A stretch of DNA of 64,000 nt from an uncultured Prevotella sp. (GTDB lineage: Bacteria; Bacteroidota; Bacteroidia; Bacteroidales; Bacteroidaceae), in the NCBI GenBank assembly GCA_944320305.1, contig CALUGW010000012.1:1-64000 (forward strand), written 5' to 3'. The position numbers were made by a program, and so were the translations under genes. Position 1 is the first letter of the stretch; each line of letters begins with the position of its first letter. The notes beneath the pieces were generated by a model, which ran no database searches, was not told the DNA's origin, and saw only the letters and a program-made list of their open reading frames with translations. Below, piece by piece: positions 53,888-62,568 of the stretch.

Positions 53888-54697
53888 TTATTTCGGCAGG
53901 TTGAACGCCTTGGTCATCTCTGCCATCTGCGCGTCGGTCATGCCGTCGGGCTCGAAGCCCATGCACTTGGCGTCGATGTATATCTTGGCGCTCTTGGAGA
54001 GCACGTCAATCTGGTCGAAAGCGTCCATCACGTCGAGTCCCTTGGCAAAGACGCCATGCTTCTCCCAGAGCACCACGTCGTAGTCCTCAAGCTCCTTGAG
54101 CGTGGCGTCGGCCAGCTTGTTGGAGCCGGGCAGCTCGTAGGGCACCACTCCCAGGCCCAGCGGGCAGAACGCCTTTGTCTCGGGAATCATGCTCCACAGT
54201 ATGCGGGTGAGCACGTCCTTGCCGAGGAACTTCTTGCTGTGGCTCATGGCCACAAGCTCGATGGGGTGCGTGTGAACGGTGGCCTTGTAGGGCGAGCCGG
54301 TCTCGATGAGGTGGGCGTGCACGGTGAGGTGCGACGGCAGCTCGCTCGTTGGCATCACCGCGTTGTCGGCTATTATGACGTAGCTCGCGCAGTCGTCAAG
54401 TATGCGTATCACGCTTCCGTTGTCCATCGGCCAGCGGGCCAGGTCGCGCATGCGCTTGCCGGTGCCCTTGCAGTAGAAGTAGCAGCCCTTGAGATGGGGC
54501 AGCGTGACGCCGATCTGCTTCACTTCGCTGATTGCCGGCATACGGCGTATATCGTCATCCACCAGGTCTGTGATGTTAACTGTTATGTTGCCGCCGTTGC
54601 GCTCTGCCCAGCCGTTCTGCCACAGATACCCGGCAACCTCTGCGATTTTGTCGATCTCCTTTTTCAAGGCAGGCCGACCTTCCAATATACTACTCAT
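53888..54697 (-). CDS. rhaD: Rhamnulose-1-phosphate aldolase
   Basis: A 269-residue class II aldolase splitting rhamnulose-1-phosphate into DHAP and lactaldehyde. Recognisable are GGNITVNITD, the substrate loop GTGKRMRDLARWP, LTVHAHLIE and HTHPIELVAMSH (zinc histidines), and LWEKHGVFAKG. It completes the rhamnose pathway but is on the opposite strand and separated from rhaBAT by mod-res. It has its own TAAATTTG -7 element at 54737-54730. Confidence 0.95.
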   Translation of the reverse strand: MSSILEGRPALKKEIDKIAEVAGYLWQNGWAERNGGNITVNITDLVDDDIRRMPAISEVKQIGVTLPHLKGCYFYCKGTGKRMRDLARWPMDNGSVIRILDDCASYVIIADNAVMPTSELPSHLTVHAHLIETGSPYKATVHTHPIELVAMSHSKKFLGKDVLTRILWSMIPETKAFCPLGLGVVPYELPGSNKLADATLKELEDYDVVLWEKHGVFAKGLDVMDAFDQIDVLSKSAKIYIDAKCMGFEPDGMTDAQMAEMTKAFNLPK

Positions 54698-54859
54698 GTC
54701 TTAAGAATGTGTTTGATATTTAAGATTTGCAAATTTACCCTTTTCCGCCCCATAAAAACATTGCTATTTGACCTTTGGGCTTTGATTATTGTCCGTCGGT
54801 TGATTTAAATCAACCCCTGCGGAACAGCAGAAGCCAATTCGCAATAAATTCTGATTTTA

Positions 54860-54891
54860 TTTGGCGGAAATATGGAAATGTCGTAAATTTG
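54860..54891 (+). promoter_or_regulatory. Consensus promoter touching a start codon
   Basis: TTTG (54860-54863), 20 bases, TAAATTTG (54884-54891). The ATG at 54896 starts 5 bases after the -7 box, so the transcript would start at or within a few bases of the start codon. Confidence 0.75.
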
Positions 54892-54895
54892 CACT

Positions 54896-55492
54896 ATGAA
54901 CTTCAACTCAGAACAACCCGCCTGGAGCGAGAATGTGATTCTTGTGGACGGCGATTACGTGGACAAGGTGGCATTCAACCTCATCGTGAACTTCGAGCGC
55001 ATGATAGGGCGCCGCATCCCCAAGGCCGACACCGCGCGGTGGTTGGACTGCGTGGCTCTCGACGGAGGGCTGCGCGAGGGCGCGGGCAGCGTGCAGGTGG
55101 TGTTCATGCACAGTCCGCAGGCGTCCGCGCTTGAGAACTTCACGCCCGGCAGCTACGGCTCCGAGCTTGACGGCAAGGCGTTCAGCGACCATCTGGGCGA
55201 GTTCCTCATCAGCGCCGTCTCGGCCGAGGGGGCAGGCAGCGTCGGCACGCTCTTCGCCGAGGCCACGGGCATTGTCTGCTCGGCAAAGGAGGTGAGGCGC
55301 GTGATGCTCGTGCCCAACGCCGAGGCATACTACGGCAGCGTGCGCGACGCCCTGCGCCACGCCGACAGCGGGAAGCACGTCACCGTGTTCGCCATGGAGC
55401 CTATGCCGGGCGGCGGCTTCAGCCAGGAGATTCTCGGCTACTCGCTGATGAGCGCGCTCGGCATCAGGGCCGAGGAGATAAGGCCGGAGTGA
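54896..55492 (+). CDS. Conserved protein of unknown function
   Basis: A 198-residue cytoplasmic protein with an alpha/beta pattern (VILVDGDYVDKVAFNLIVNFERMIGR, ARWLDCVALDGGL, VQVVFMHSP, VRRVMLVPNAEAYY, VTVFAMEPMPGGGFSQEILGYSLMSALGI). I know no function; similar genes sit before the same dehydrogenase in other Bacteroidales, as far as I recall. The next Met is residue 36, after a strand that looks structural, so the ATG at 54896 is probably right even though it makes the mRNA nearly leaderless. Confidence 0.8.
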   Translation: MNFNSEQPAWSENVILVDGDYVDKVAFNLIVNFERMIGRRIPKADTARWLDCVALDGGLREGAGSVQVVFMHSPQASALENFTPGSYGSELDGKAFSDHLGEFLISAVSAEGAGSVGTLFAEATGIVCSAKEVRRVMLVPNAEAYYGSVRDALRHADSGKHVTVFAMEPMPGGGFSQEILGYSLMSALGIRAEEIRPE

Positions 55493-55546
55493 GCGGCAGC
55501 GCCACAGCACCACACAGACAACATAAAAGCAATCATACTTACAGAC

Positions 55547-56773
55547 ATGGGAAAAGTTTTAATGATCGGCGCCGGCGGCGTCGCCACCGTTGCGGCATTC
55601 AAGATAGCGCAGAATGCCGATGTGTTCACCGACTTCATGATAGCAAGCCGCAGAAAGGAGAAGTGCGACCGGATTGTCAAGGCCATTGGCAACCCGGCCA
55701 TAAAGACGGCGCAGGTCGATGCCGACGACGTGGAGCAGCTCAAGGCGCTGATGGACAGCTACAAGCCGGACATCGTGGTGAACCTCGCCCTGCCCTACCA
55801 GGACCTGACCATAATGGACGCCTGCCTGGCCTGCGGGTGCAGCTATCTCGACACGGCAAACTACGAGCCGCGCGACGAGGCGCACTTCGAGTACTCCTGG
55901 CAGTGGGCCTACAAGGAGCGCTTCGAGCAGGCCGGACTGACCGCCATACTCGGCTGCGGCTTCGACCCCGGCGTGAGCGGCATCTTCACCGCCTACGCCG
56001 CGAAGCACCACTTCGACGAGATACAGCAGCTCGACATCGTTGACTGCAACGCCGGCAACCACCACAAGGCGTTCGCCACCAACTTCAACCCCGAGATAAA
56101 CATACGCGAGATAACGCAGAAAGGACTCTACTACAAGGACGGAGAGTGGATTGAGACCGAGCCGCTGGCCGTGCACAAGCCCCTGACATACCCCAACATC
56201 GGGCCGCGCGAGAGCTACCTCATGCACCACGAGGAGCTGGAGAGCCTCGTCAAGAACTACCCCACCATCCGCCTGGCGCGCTTCTGGATGACCTTCGGGC
56301 AGCAGTATCTCACTTATCTCGACGTGATACAGAACATCGGAATGTCGCGCATCGACGAGGTGGAATACGAGGCGCCGCTGGCCGACGGCACCGGCAAGAC
56401 CGCGAAGGTGAAGATTGTGCCGCTGCAGTTTCTCAAGGCCGTGCTGCCAAACCCGCAGGACCTCGGCGCCAACTACGACGGCGAGACCAGCATCGGCTGC
56501 CGCATACGCGGCCTGAAGGACGGCAAGGAGCTTACATACTACATCTACAACAACTGCAAGCACCAGGACGCCTACAACGAGACGGGCATGCAGGGCGTGA
56601 GCTACACCACGGGCGTGCCGGCGATGATCGGCGCGATGATGTTCCTCAAGGGCCTGTGGCGCAAGCCGGGAGTGTGGAACGTGGAGGAGTTCGACCCCGA
56701 CCCGTTCATGGAACAGCTGGGCAAGCAGGGTCTGCCGTGGCACGAAGTGTTCGGCGGAGACCTCGAGCTGTAA
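55547..56773 (+). CDS. Carboxynorspermidine/carboxyspermidine dehydrogenase
   Basis: A 408-residue NAD(P)-dependent enzyme of the saccharopine dehydrogenase fold. MGKVLMIGAGGVATVAAFKIAQ is the Rossmann motif. The segments AILGCGFDPGVSGIFTAYAAK, VDCNAGNHHKAFATNFNPEINIREI and YTTGVPAMIGAMMFLKGLW follow the Vibrio carboxynorspermidine dehydrogenase closely. It makes carboxy(nor)spermidine for polyamine synthesis; the decarboxylase NspC is not in the window. It follows the unknown gene by 54 bases. A lysine-pathway role is less likely. Confidence 0.9.
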   Translation: MGKVLMIGAGGVATVAAFKIAQNADVFTDFMIASRRKEKCDRIVKAIGNPAIKTAQVDADDVEQLKALMDSYKPDIVVNLALPYQDLTIMDACLACGCSYLDTANYEPRDEAHFEYSWQWAYKERFEQAGLTAILGCGFDPGVSGIFTAYAAKHHFDEIQQLDIVDCNAGNHHKAFATNFNPEINIREITQKGLYYKDGEWIETEPLAVHKPLTYPNIGPRESYLMHHEELESLVKNYPTIRLARFWMTFGQQYLTYLDVIQNIGMSRIDEVEYEAPLADGTGKTAKVKIVPLQFLKAVLPNPQDLGANYDGETSIGCRIRGLKDGKELTYYIYNNCKHQDAYNETGMQGVSYTTGVPAMIGAMMFLKGLWRKPGVWNVEEFDPDPFMEQLGKQGLPWHEVFGGDLEL

Positions 56774-56775
56774 AG

Positions 56776-56972
56776 CGGAACTTTGAGTTGCGAGTTTTGA
56801 ATTTTGGGTTGTCGCTTCGCGGTTAAGGCATAACAGTTTCTTGATTTCAAGTCCAACCGCAGAGCTATAGCAACAGCCCAAAACTTAAAGCACGCGACTC
56901 AAAACTCAAAATTCTCAATCGCTAAACGACAATTCAAAACTCAAAACTCCTAACTCAAAATTCAAAACACAT
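56776..56972. repeat. AAAACTCAAAATTC heptamer repeats before recA
   Basis: The gap is made of GAGTTTTGAATTTT words on the left and ACTCAAAACTCAAAATTC words on the right around a 60-base unique centre. It is of the same type as 5953-6057. No consensus recA promoter or SOS-like box is obvious inside. Confidence 0.6.
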
Positions 56973-56974
56973 TT

Positions 56975-58009
56975 ATGGCAAAAGATAAAGAAGCACCACA
57001 GGACACATCCACCAGCGAGGGCAAGCTCAAAGCCCTCCAGGCCGCCATGGCCAAGATAGAGAAAGACTTCGGCAAAGGCTCGATAATGAAGCTCGGCGAC
57101 GAGCAGATCGAGAACGTCGAGGTGATACCCACGGGCAGCATCGGACTCAACGCCGCGCTCGGCGTGGGAGGCTATCCGCGCGGAAGAATCATCGAGATCT
57201 ACGGCCCCGAGTCGTCGGGAAAGACCACGCTGGCCATCCACGCCATAGCCGAGGCGCAGAAGGCCGGAGGCATAGCGGCCTTCATCGACGCCGAGCACGC
57301 CTTCGACCGCTTCTATGCCGAGAAGCTGGGCGTTGACGTGAACAACCTCTGGATATCGCAGCCAGACAACGGCGAGCAGGCTCTCGAAATCGCCGACCAG
57401 CTCATCCGCTCGTCGGCGGTGGACATACTCGTGGTTGACTCCGTGGCCGCGCTCACCCCGAAAAAGGAGATTGAGGGCGACATGGGCGACAACGTGGTGG
57501 GCCTGCAGGCCCGCCTGATGAGCCAGGCCCTGCGCAAGCTCACCAGCACCATCAGCAAGACCAACACCACCTGTATCTTCATCAACCAGCTGCGCGAGAA
57601 GATCGGCGTGATGTTCGGCAACCCCGAGACCACCACCGGAGGCAACGCGCTGAAGTTCTATGCCAGCGTGCGCCTCGACATACGCAAGATACAGAGCATC
57701 AAGGACGGCGACAGCGTCATCGGAAACCAGGTGCGCGTCAAGGTGGTGAAGAACAAGGTGGCCCCGCCTTTCCGCAAGGCCGAGTTCGAGATAACATTCG
57801 GCGAGGGCATATCCAAGATCGGCGAGATTGTGGACCTGGGCGTCGAGTACGGCATAATACAGAAGAGCGGCAGCTGGTTCTCCTACGGCGGGTCCAAGCT
57901 GGCGCAGGGCCGCGACGCCACCAAGGCCCTGCTCAAGGACAATCCCGAGCTGTGCGAGGAGCTTGAAGGGCTCATCATGCAGGCCATAGCCGACAAGGCG
58001 CAGGCCTGA
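56975..58009 (+). CDS. recA: Recombinase RecA
   Basis: A 344-residue strand-exchange protein. Walker [14 protein letters not shown], the catalytic DAEHAFD region, [21 protein letters not shown] (Walker B and L1), and loop L2 [35 protein letters not shown] are intact. The acidic C-terminal tail is short compared with E. coli. A strong terminator follows. Confidence 0.98.
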   Translation: MAKDKEAPQDTSTSEGKLKALQAAMAKIEKDFGKGSIMKLGDEQIENVEVIPTGSIGLNAALGVGGYPRGRIIEIYGPESSGKTTLAIHAIAEAQKAGGIAAFIDAEHAFDRFYAEKLGVDVNNLWISQPDNGEQALEIADQLIRSSAVDILVVDSVAALTPKKEIEGDMGDNVVGLQARLMSQALRKLTSTISKTNTTCIFINQLREKIGVMFGNPETTTGGNALKFYASVRLDIRKIQSIKDGDSVIGNQVRVKVVKNKVAPPFRKAEFEITFGEGISKIGEIVDLGVEYGIIQKSGSWFSYGGSKLAQGRDATKALLKDNPELCEELEGLIMQAIADKAQA

Positions 58010-58037
58010 CACGCCGCAAGGCACAACACCGCCACAA

Positions 58038-58088
58038 GGGCGCCGGCGCTTCCTTCCGCCCGCAAGAGGAAGCGCCGGCGCCCCTTTT
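58038..58088 (+). terminator. Terminator after recA
   Basis: A perfect 17-bp GC-rich stem (58038-58054 with 58067-58083), 12-base loop, ending CTTTTG. Confidence 0.88.
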
Positions 58089-58157
58089 GTATGCACATTT
58101 TGCGGCCCCGGGCAGCATTAACCGGTGCGGAAAGGCTGTTTTTCCACGGATTTTGCA

Positions 58158-58165
58158 TAATTTTG
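58158..58165 (+). promoter_or_regulatory. -7 element of rsmA
   Basis: TAATTTTG, about 85 bases before rsmA. The -33 region is weak. Confidence 0.45.
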
Positions 58166-58251
58166 CAGCGCGGCAGACGCCGCGCGCCGCAGCGGTCAGG
58201 GCGGCATAACGGCCACGGCTGCGGCGCGACCACCAACAGACAACCACAAGA

Positions 58252-59067
58252 ATGAGGCAAGTAAGACCCAAGAAGAGCCTCGGCCAGCACTTCCTGACCG
58301 ACCTCGACATAGCCCGGCGGATAGCCGACACCGTTGACGCCTGCCCCGGCATACCCGTCCTCGAGGTGGGTCCGGGCATGGGAGTGCTCACACAATATCT
58401 GATAGAGAAGCCCCGCGAGGTCAAGGCGGTGGAGATTGACGGCGAGTCGGTGGCATGGCTCAACGAGCACTTCCCGCGCCTGGCGGACAACATCATCAGC
58501 GCCGACTTCCTCCGCATGGACCTCGACGGCGTGTTCGGCGGGCGGCAGTTCGTGCTCACCGGCAACTATCCCTACGACATTTCATCACAGATTTTCTTCA
58601 AGGTGATAGACAACCGGGGGCTCATTCCCTGCTGCACGGGCATGATACAGCGCGAGGTGGCCCTGCGCATGGCGGCCTCGCCGGGCAGCAAGGCATACGG
58701 CATACTGAGCGTGCTGACGCAGGCGTGGTATGACGTGGAGTACCTCTTCACCGTCGGCGAAGACGTGTTCAACCCGCCGCCAAAGGTGAAGAGCGCCGTG
58801 ATACGCATGACCCGCAACGGCGTGACAGACCTGGGCTGCGACGAGGCGCTGTTCCGCCGCGTGGTCAAGACGGTGTTCAACCAGCGGCGCAAAATGCTGC
58901 GCGTCAGCCTGCGGCAGCTCTTCGGCGGGAGCGGGGCCGACGAGCGGCTGTTCGACCCCGCTTTTCTGACCATGCGCCCCGAGCAACTCAGCGTGGCAGA
59001 ATTTGTCAGACTGACCAACATGGCGGCTCAGCAGCTCGGCGAGCCAGACAACGGGAAAAACGGCTGA
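58252..59067 (+). CDS. rsmA: 16S rRNA dimethyladenosine transferase RsmA (KsgA)
   Basis: A 271-residue methyltransferase acting on A1518/A1519 of 16S rRNA. It starts RPKKSLGQHFLTD, has the SAM motif LEVGPGMGVLTQYL, VKAVEID, the catalytic NYPYDISSQIFFK (in place of NLPY), and FNPPPKVKSAVIRM. Normal length. It is the last plus-strand protein gene before the noncoding region. Confidence 0.95.
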   Translation: MRQVRPKKSLGQHFLTDLDIARRIADTVDACPGIPVLEVGPGMGVLTQYLIEKPREVKAVEIDGESVAWLNEHFPRLADNIISADFLRMDLDGVFGGRQFVLTGNYPYDISSQIFFKVIDNRGLIPCCTGMIQREVALRMAASPGSKAYGILSVLTQAWYDVEYLFTVGEDVFNPPPKVKSAVIRMTRNGVTDLGCDEALFRRVVKTVFNQRRKMLRVSLRQLFGGSGADERLFDPAFLTMRPEQLSVAEFVRLTNMAAQQLGEPDNGKNG

Positions 59068-59146
59068 AAAGCCGCTGTGTGCGGCCACAATTCTTGATTT
59101 ATGTCAAATTTGCGCCCCTTTTGTGTTTTAAAACATATCCAGCCCA

Positions 59147-59176
59147 TTGCCATTCGGACTATTCGCCGTAACTTTG
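59147..59176 (+). promoter_or_regulatory. Promoter of candidate RNA 1
   Basis: TTG (59147-59149), 19 bases, TAACTTTG (59169-59176). No protein-coding frame of note follows for over 350 bases. Confidence 0.7.
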
Positions 59177-59181
59177 CAAGC

Positions 59182-59547
59182 GAAAACAAGAGGACAGCGG
59201 CCGCGAGGCACGCCAGTCAGCAAAGCTTAAGAGAAGCATAGAGTGACATTGACAATTTGGACAAGACAAGCATAAAGGTAATAAGATTCAAGGATAACGT
59301 AAAAGATTCAAGTGGTAACGAAGATTTGAGAGAAGGATAACAAATAGGTATCAGCAAGGTAAGAAGAACATCAGGATGGCTCAATAGGTAATGCAGAGGT
59401 GTTAGTCAGGGTAAGATTGTGAAGGATGACAGATAGGTTTTAGACAAAGGTTGAAAGATTGTCAATGATGATGTAAATCCTGTTTGCAGCGAAAGCTGCA
59501 ACAGGTATGAGGGAGGGGAAGAGCAAAAACTCCGCACCTCATCTTTT
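59182..59547 (+). ncRNA. Candidate noncoding RNA 1, AGG(A)T-repeat RNA
   Basis: A purine-rich stretch of about 365 bases between a consensus promoter and terminator-like hairpins. It carries about 13 AGGTA/AGGATA/AGGATG-type words between 59276 and 59462, mostly 11-22 bases apart. Then comes a stable hairpin with a GAAA tetraloop (59479-59505, TGCAGC-GAAA-GCTGCA) and a second stem ATGAGG/CCTCAT (59507-59542) followed by CTTTT. No open frame is credible. I cannot name it; the Bacteroidales-1 RNA motif is one known candidate of this general type. Confidence 0.55.
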
Positions 59548-59578
59548 CAGAACATGGTTTTTAGGGTTATATAAGTGC

Positions 59579-59618
59579 GGGGTGGCGTCGGCGTGAAGCC
59601 GGGCGCCGCCCCTTTTTT
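59579..59618 (+). terminator. GC-rich hairpin with T-run
   Basis: GGGGTGGCG and CGCCGCCCC, with an inner GGC/GCC pair, form an imperfect stem followed by TTTTTT. It may be a backup terminator for candidate RNA 1. The following 59619-59824 stretch shows no gene. Confidence 0.7.
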
Positions 59619-59749
59619 CGTAGGCAGAGGCAAGCCGCCCACACCGCCCCACGCCCCAAGACGCGCAGAAAGAAAGCCCGTCGGCCGCGCCCGGAAACAG
59701 AAAGAAAACCGTGTCCGCGCACACAAAGACACAACAACAACAGTCAGAC

Positions 59750-59763
59750 TTGACATATGTCAA
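59750..59763. promoter_or_regulatory. Perfect palindrome TTGACATATGTCAA
   Basis: A 14-bp perfect palindrome 62 bases upstream of the -7 box of candidate RNA 2. Its symmetry suits a dimeric regulator. No known regulon is assigned. Confidence 0.4.
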
Positions 59764-59824
59764 TAAGAAAGCAATTTTATTGAAAAACAGACATAAAGTA
59801 AGCACACTGCATCCCAGCTTTAGT

Positions 59825-59832
59825 TAACTTTG
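59825..59832 (+). promoter_or_regulatory. -7 element of candidate RNA 2
   Basis: TAACTTTG. The -33 region is weak, which with the palindrome upstream may mean activated transcription. Confidence 0.5.
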
Positions 59833-59837
59833 CACTG

Positions 59838-60161
59838 TGAAAAGAAACAAACCTCACAGACAACAGACCATACAGCCGCACAGGCTGCCAAACGAATTAG
59901 ACAAGGTGAAAAGATTGTTTGAAGTTTGAGAGAAGAACGGATGATAACGCTCTCGGCAGAGGCCGGAGAAGGTGGAAAGAGAGTCATTCAGGACAACACA
60001 AGCATCGACCCAGAGGGGCGTCGGGAGACGACAAGCGTTGATGCAGTACGAAGACAAGTTAGCAGTTGCCATGCAGACTGCCGCGCGGCGCGAGCCGCAG
60101 GCAGCCGCCGCAGGCAGCAGATGCGGCAGAGAAGGCCATGCCGGCTGCCCGCACCTTTTTT
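59838..60161 (+). ncRNA. Candidate noncoding RNA 2
   Basis: About 324 bases from the TAACTTTG box to a stem (TGCGGCAG 60122-60129 with CTGCCCGCA 60145-60153) and a T-run. It shares AAGGTGAAAAGATTG and TTTGAGAGAAG with candidate RNA 1 (AAGGTTGAAAGATTG, TTTGAGAGAAG). Short frames of 67-104 codons cross it on both strands, but none has a protein-like pattern. Confidence 0.4.
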
Positions 60162-60219
60162 CATTCATAATGTAGTTTCTCAGTTATTGATAATGTAGTT
60201 TTGGTTATTGATAAGCGAT

Positions 60220-60260
60220 GACGGCCTCCGGGGTGCGACACTCCGGAGGCCGTCTTTCTT
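60220..60260 (+). terminator. Terminator before the cyclophilin gene
   Basis: GACGGCCTCCGG (60220-60231) pairs perfectly with CCGGAGGCCGTC (60243-60254), followed by TTTCTTTT on the plus strand. It could end read-through from candidate RNA 2. Confidence 0.8.
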
Positions 60261-60292
60261 TTGTCAGAGCTGCGGCAGAGGCACAGCCGCCG

Positions 60293-60967
60293 TCACTCCT
60301 CCACCCTCACGCCCAGAATCCTTATGTCGTCGAATGGCCGCTCGTAGTCGTCGGTGTCGGCCTCCGCGATGCGCTCCACCACGTCAAGCCCGCCGGTCAC
60401 CTCGCCAAACACCGTGTAGAGCCCGTCGAGCTGCGGCAGTCCGCCCACCTTGCGGTATGTCCTGAACATCTCGTCGGTCATCCTTGCGCCGCCTCCGAGC
60501 GTGTCTATGCGCTCGCGCTGCTCCTCGACGACGGCCGTGGAGTGTGTCTTTCCCCACACGATGTAGAACTGGCAGGCGTCCGACTCGCGCCCGGGGTTGG
60601 TCTCGTCGGCCTCGCGCGCCATGGCCACCGCGCCGCGCTTGTGGTAGGCCCGCGGCAGGCGTATCTCCGGCGGCAGGCGGTAGTCGAGCGTTCCGCCCCC
60701 GAGCCGCTGGCCGGGCTGGGCGTGGCGGCTGTCGGGGTCGCCCGCCTGGACCACAAAGTTGCGCGCCACGCGGTGGAAGAGCAGGCTGTCGTAGAAGTGC
60801 TCCCTCGCCAGTCTCAGGAAGTTGTCGCGGTGGCGCGGCGTCTCGTCATACAGCTCTATGCGTATGTCGCCCTCCGTCGTCTCCACCACAACGGCCTTGC
60901 GCCCGCCCGCAGCGGCGGCGCCCGAGAGCGCGAAGGCCATCGCGGCGCCTAATAAGAAATGTCTCAT
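60293..60967 (-). CDS. Exported cyclophilin-type peptidyl-prolyl isomerase
   Basis: A 224-residue isomerase with a signal peptide (about 1-20). The cyclophilin core has YDSLLFHRVARNFVVQAGDPDS (catalytic Arg), AREADETNPGRESDACQFYIVWG and YTVFGEVTGGLDVVERI. A loop of about 30 residues (HSTAVVEEQRERIDTLGGGARM) is inserted before the last strands, as in some Bacteroidales versions. It helps fold periplasmic proteins. It starts 6 bases after the MATE stop, so the two are co-transcribed. Confidence 0.92.
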   Translation of the reverse strand: MRHFLLGAAMAFALSGAAAAGGRKAVVVETTEGDIRIELYDETPRHRDNFLRLAREHFYDSLLFHRVARNFVVQAGDPDSRHAQPGQRLGGGTLDYRLPPEIRLPRAYHKRGAVAMAREADETNPGRESDACQFYIVWGKTHSTAVVEEQRERIDTLGGGARMTDEMFRTYRKVGGLPQLDGLYTVFGEVTGGLDVVERIAEADTDDYERPFDDIRILGVRVEE

Positions 60968-60973
60968 ATATCG

Positions 60974-62356
60974 TCATGTTTTTGGAAAACTCTTCAGCCA
61001 GCCGCCGCGGAAGAGCCTCAGCAGGAATATCAGCCCGCGGAAGGTTAGCTCGACGGCCATGGCCGTCCACACGCCGCGCAGGCCGTAGCCGGGGGCCAGG
61101 GCGGCTGCCAGCGTGAGCCTCACGCCCCACATGCTCAGCAGGTTCATGGCCGCCGGCTTGAGCGTGTCGCCGGCCCCGATGAACACGCCGTAGCACACAA
61201 TGGCGGCGGCGAACATCGGCTCGGCGAACGCCTCGATGCGCAGCGCGGCCACGCTCAGCTCGCGGATGGCCTCCACAGGCGTCATCACCGACATCAGGCA
61301 GGGCGCGAAGACATACATCAGCACCGCCATGACCGACATCACCGCCACGCCCAGAGCCACCGACAGGCGGGCGAAGCTGCGCGTCAACGCCCGCTGGCCC
61401 GCACCTATGCCCTGCCCCACGAGCGTGGTGGCGGCGTCGGCGATGCCGTAGCCCGGCATGTAGCACAGGCTCTCGACGGTTATGGCAAAGGTGTTGGCCG
61501 CAATAGAGATGTTGCCCAGCGGGGCCACGATGGAGGTGCTCACAATCTGCGCCCCGCCCATCAGAATCTGCTGCAGGCCCATCGGCGCGCCTATCTTGAA
61601 CGCCGTCCTCACGCAGTCGGCCGTGGGGCGGAACAGGCCGGGCCTGCGGCGCAGCGCCAGCTGGGGCGAGCGCACGAGCAGCGACCAGGCCATCAGCGAC
61701 GCCGACACGAGTATGGCGCAGAGCGTTCCGAGCGCGGCGCCGGGCACCCCCAGCCCGCACACGAAGATGAAGATGTAGTTGAACACCACGTCGAGCAGGC
61801 ACATCAGGATGTTGAGCGCGCTCGGCACCCTCATGTTGCCGCTGCACTTGAGCATGCTGCCGCACAGGTTCTGCAGCTGGTAGAAAGGCAGCGCGAGCGA
61901 GAAGATGAGGAAATACAGCGACGAGTCGCGGGCTATGTCGGCCCCGCCGCCCAGCCAGTAGGGCAGGCGCTGGTGTATGGCCACGCCCAGAAGCATGAGG
62001 GCCACGCCGAACAGCGGGGCGCACACCAGGCTCTGGCGCAGTATGCGGCGCGCCCGCTCAAAGTCGTTGGCGCCGATGGCGTGGGCCACCTGCACCGAGA
62101 AGCCCATCGAGGCGGCGCCGAGCAGGCCGCTGAACAGCCACGTGGACGACTCCACCAGGCCCACCGAGGCCGACTGGCGCGCGCCCAGGCTGCCCACCAT
62201 CGAGGCGTCGATGAAGAACATCACGATGGCCGACATCTGCGAAAGGATGGACGGCACGCTGAGCTGCGCTATCAGCCGCAGCTTCTCGGCGCGGGTCATC
62301 GTGCGCCCCTCACGTATGTACGACAGCAGCTCGCCGCCCTTGTTCTTGCCAAGCAT
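60974..62356 (-). CDS. MATE-family multidrug exporter (second)
   Basis: A 460-residue membrane protein with about 12 helices. The MATE start SVPSILSQMSAIVMFFIDASMVGSLG, an internal SSTWLFSGLLGAASMGFSVQVAHAIGA and the second-half GAPMGLQQILMGGAQIVSTSIVAPLG are typical of the NorM/DinF type. It differs clearly from the exporter at 7882. I chose ATG 62356; in-frame ATGs at 62404 and 62437 are possible. It has a consensus promoter and drives the cyclophilin. Confidence 0.92.
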   Translation of the reverse strand: MLGKNKGGELLSYIREGRTMTRAEKLRLIAQLSVPSILSQMSAIVMFFIDASMVGSLGARQSASVGLVESSTWLFSGLLGAASMGFSVQVAHAIGANDFERARRILRQSLVCAPLFGVALMLLGVAIHQRLPYWLGGGADIARDSSLYFLIFSLALPFYQLQNLCGSMLKCSGNMRVPSALNILMCLLDVVFNYIFIFVCGLGVPGAALGTLCAILVSASLMAWSLLVRSPQLALRRRPGLFRPTADCVRTAFKIGAPMGLQQILMGGAQIVSTSIVAPLGNISIAANTFAITVESLCYMPGYGIADAATTLVGQGIGAGQRALTRSFARLSVALGVAVMSVMAVLMYVFAPCLMSVMTPVEAIRELSVAALRIEAFAEPMFAAAIVCYGVFIGAGDTLKPAAMNLLSMWGVRLTLAAALAPGYGLRGVWTAMAVELTFRGLIFLLRLFRGGWLKSFPKT

Positions 62357-62471
62357 CAGGTTGACTTTTGTATCATTGACAGCGCATACAGCCCCCTCGG
62401 GCATGGCGGCGCAGGCACCGCGCAATGGCGCAGGCACCGCGCCGCCATGCCCCGGGGGCGAAAGCCTGGTG

Positions 62472-62502
62472 CAAAATTAGTCATTTTATTCGTTCCCGGC
62501 AA
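62472..62502 (-). promoter_or_regulatory. Promoter of the second MATE gene
   Basis: On the minus strand, TTG (62502-62500), 20 bases, TAATTTTG (62479-62472). Leader of about 110 bases to 62356. Confidence 0.7.
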
Positions 62503-62568
62503 CCGTTGCGCCCCGAAATATCAGCCGCAGGAGCGCATTTGCCTTGTGCCGCCGGCACCGCGCCGGGG

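Noticed and set aside
59539-59805. 88-codon minus-strand frame between the RNA units
   Set aside because: It runs through a terminator hairpin, is Cys/Phe-rich without pattern, and has no promoter.
59068-60290. tRNA, tmRNA, RNase P RNA or SRP RNA in the gene-free region
   Set aside because: I found no cloverleaf, CCA end or the conserved cores of these RNAs.
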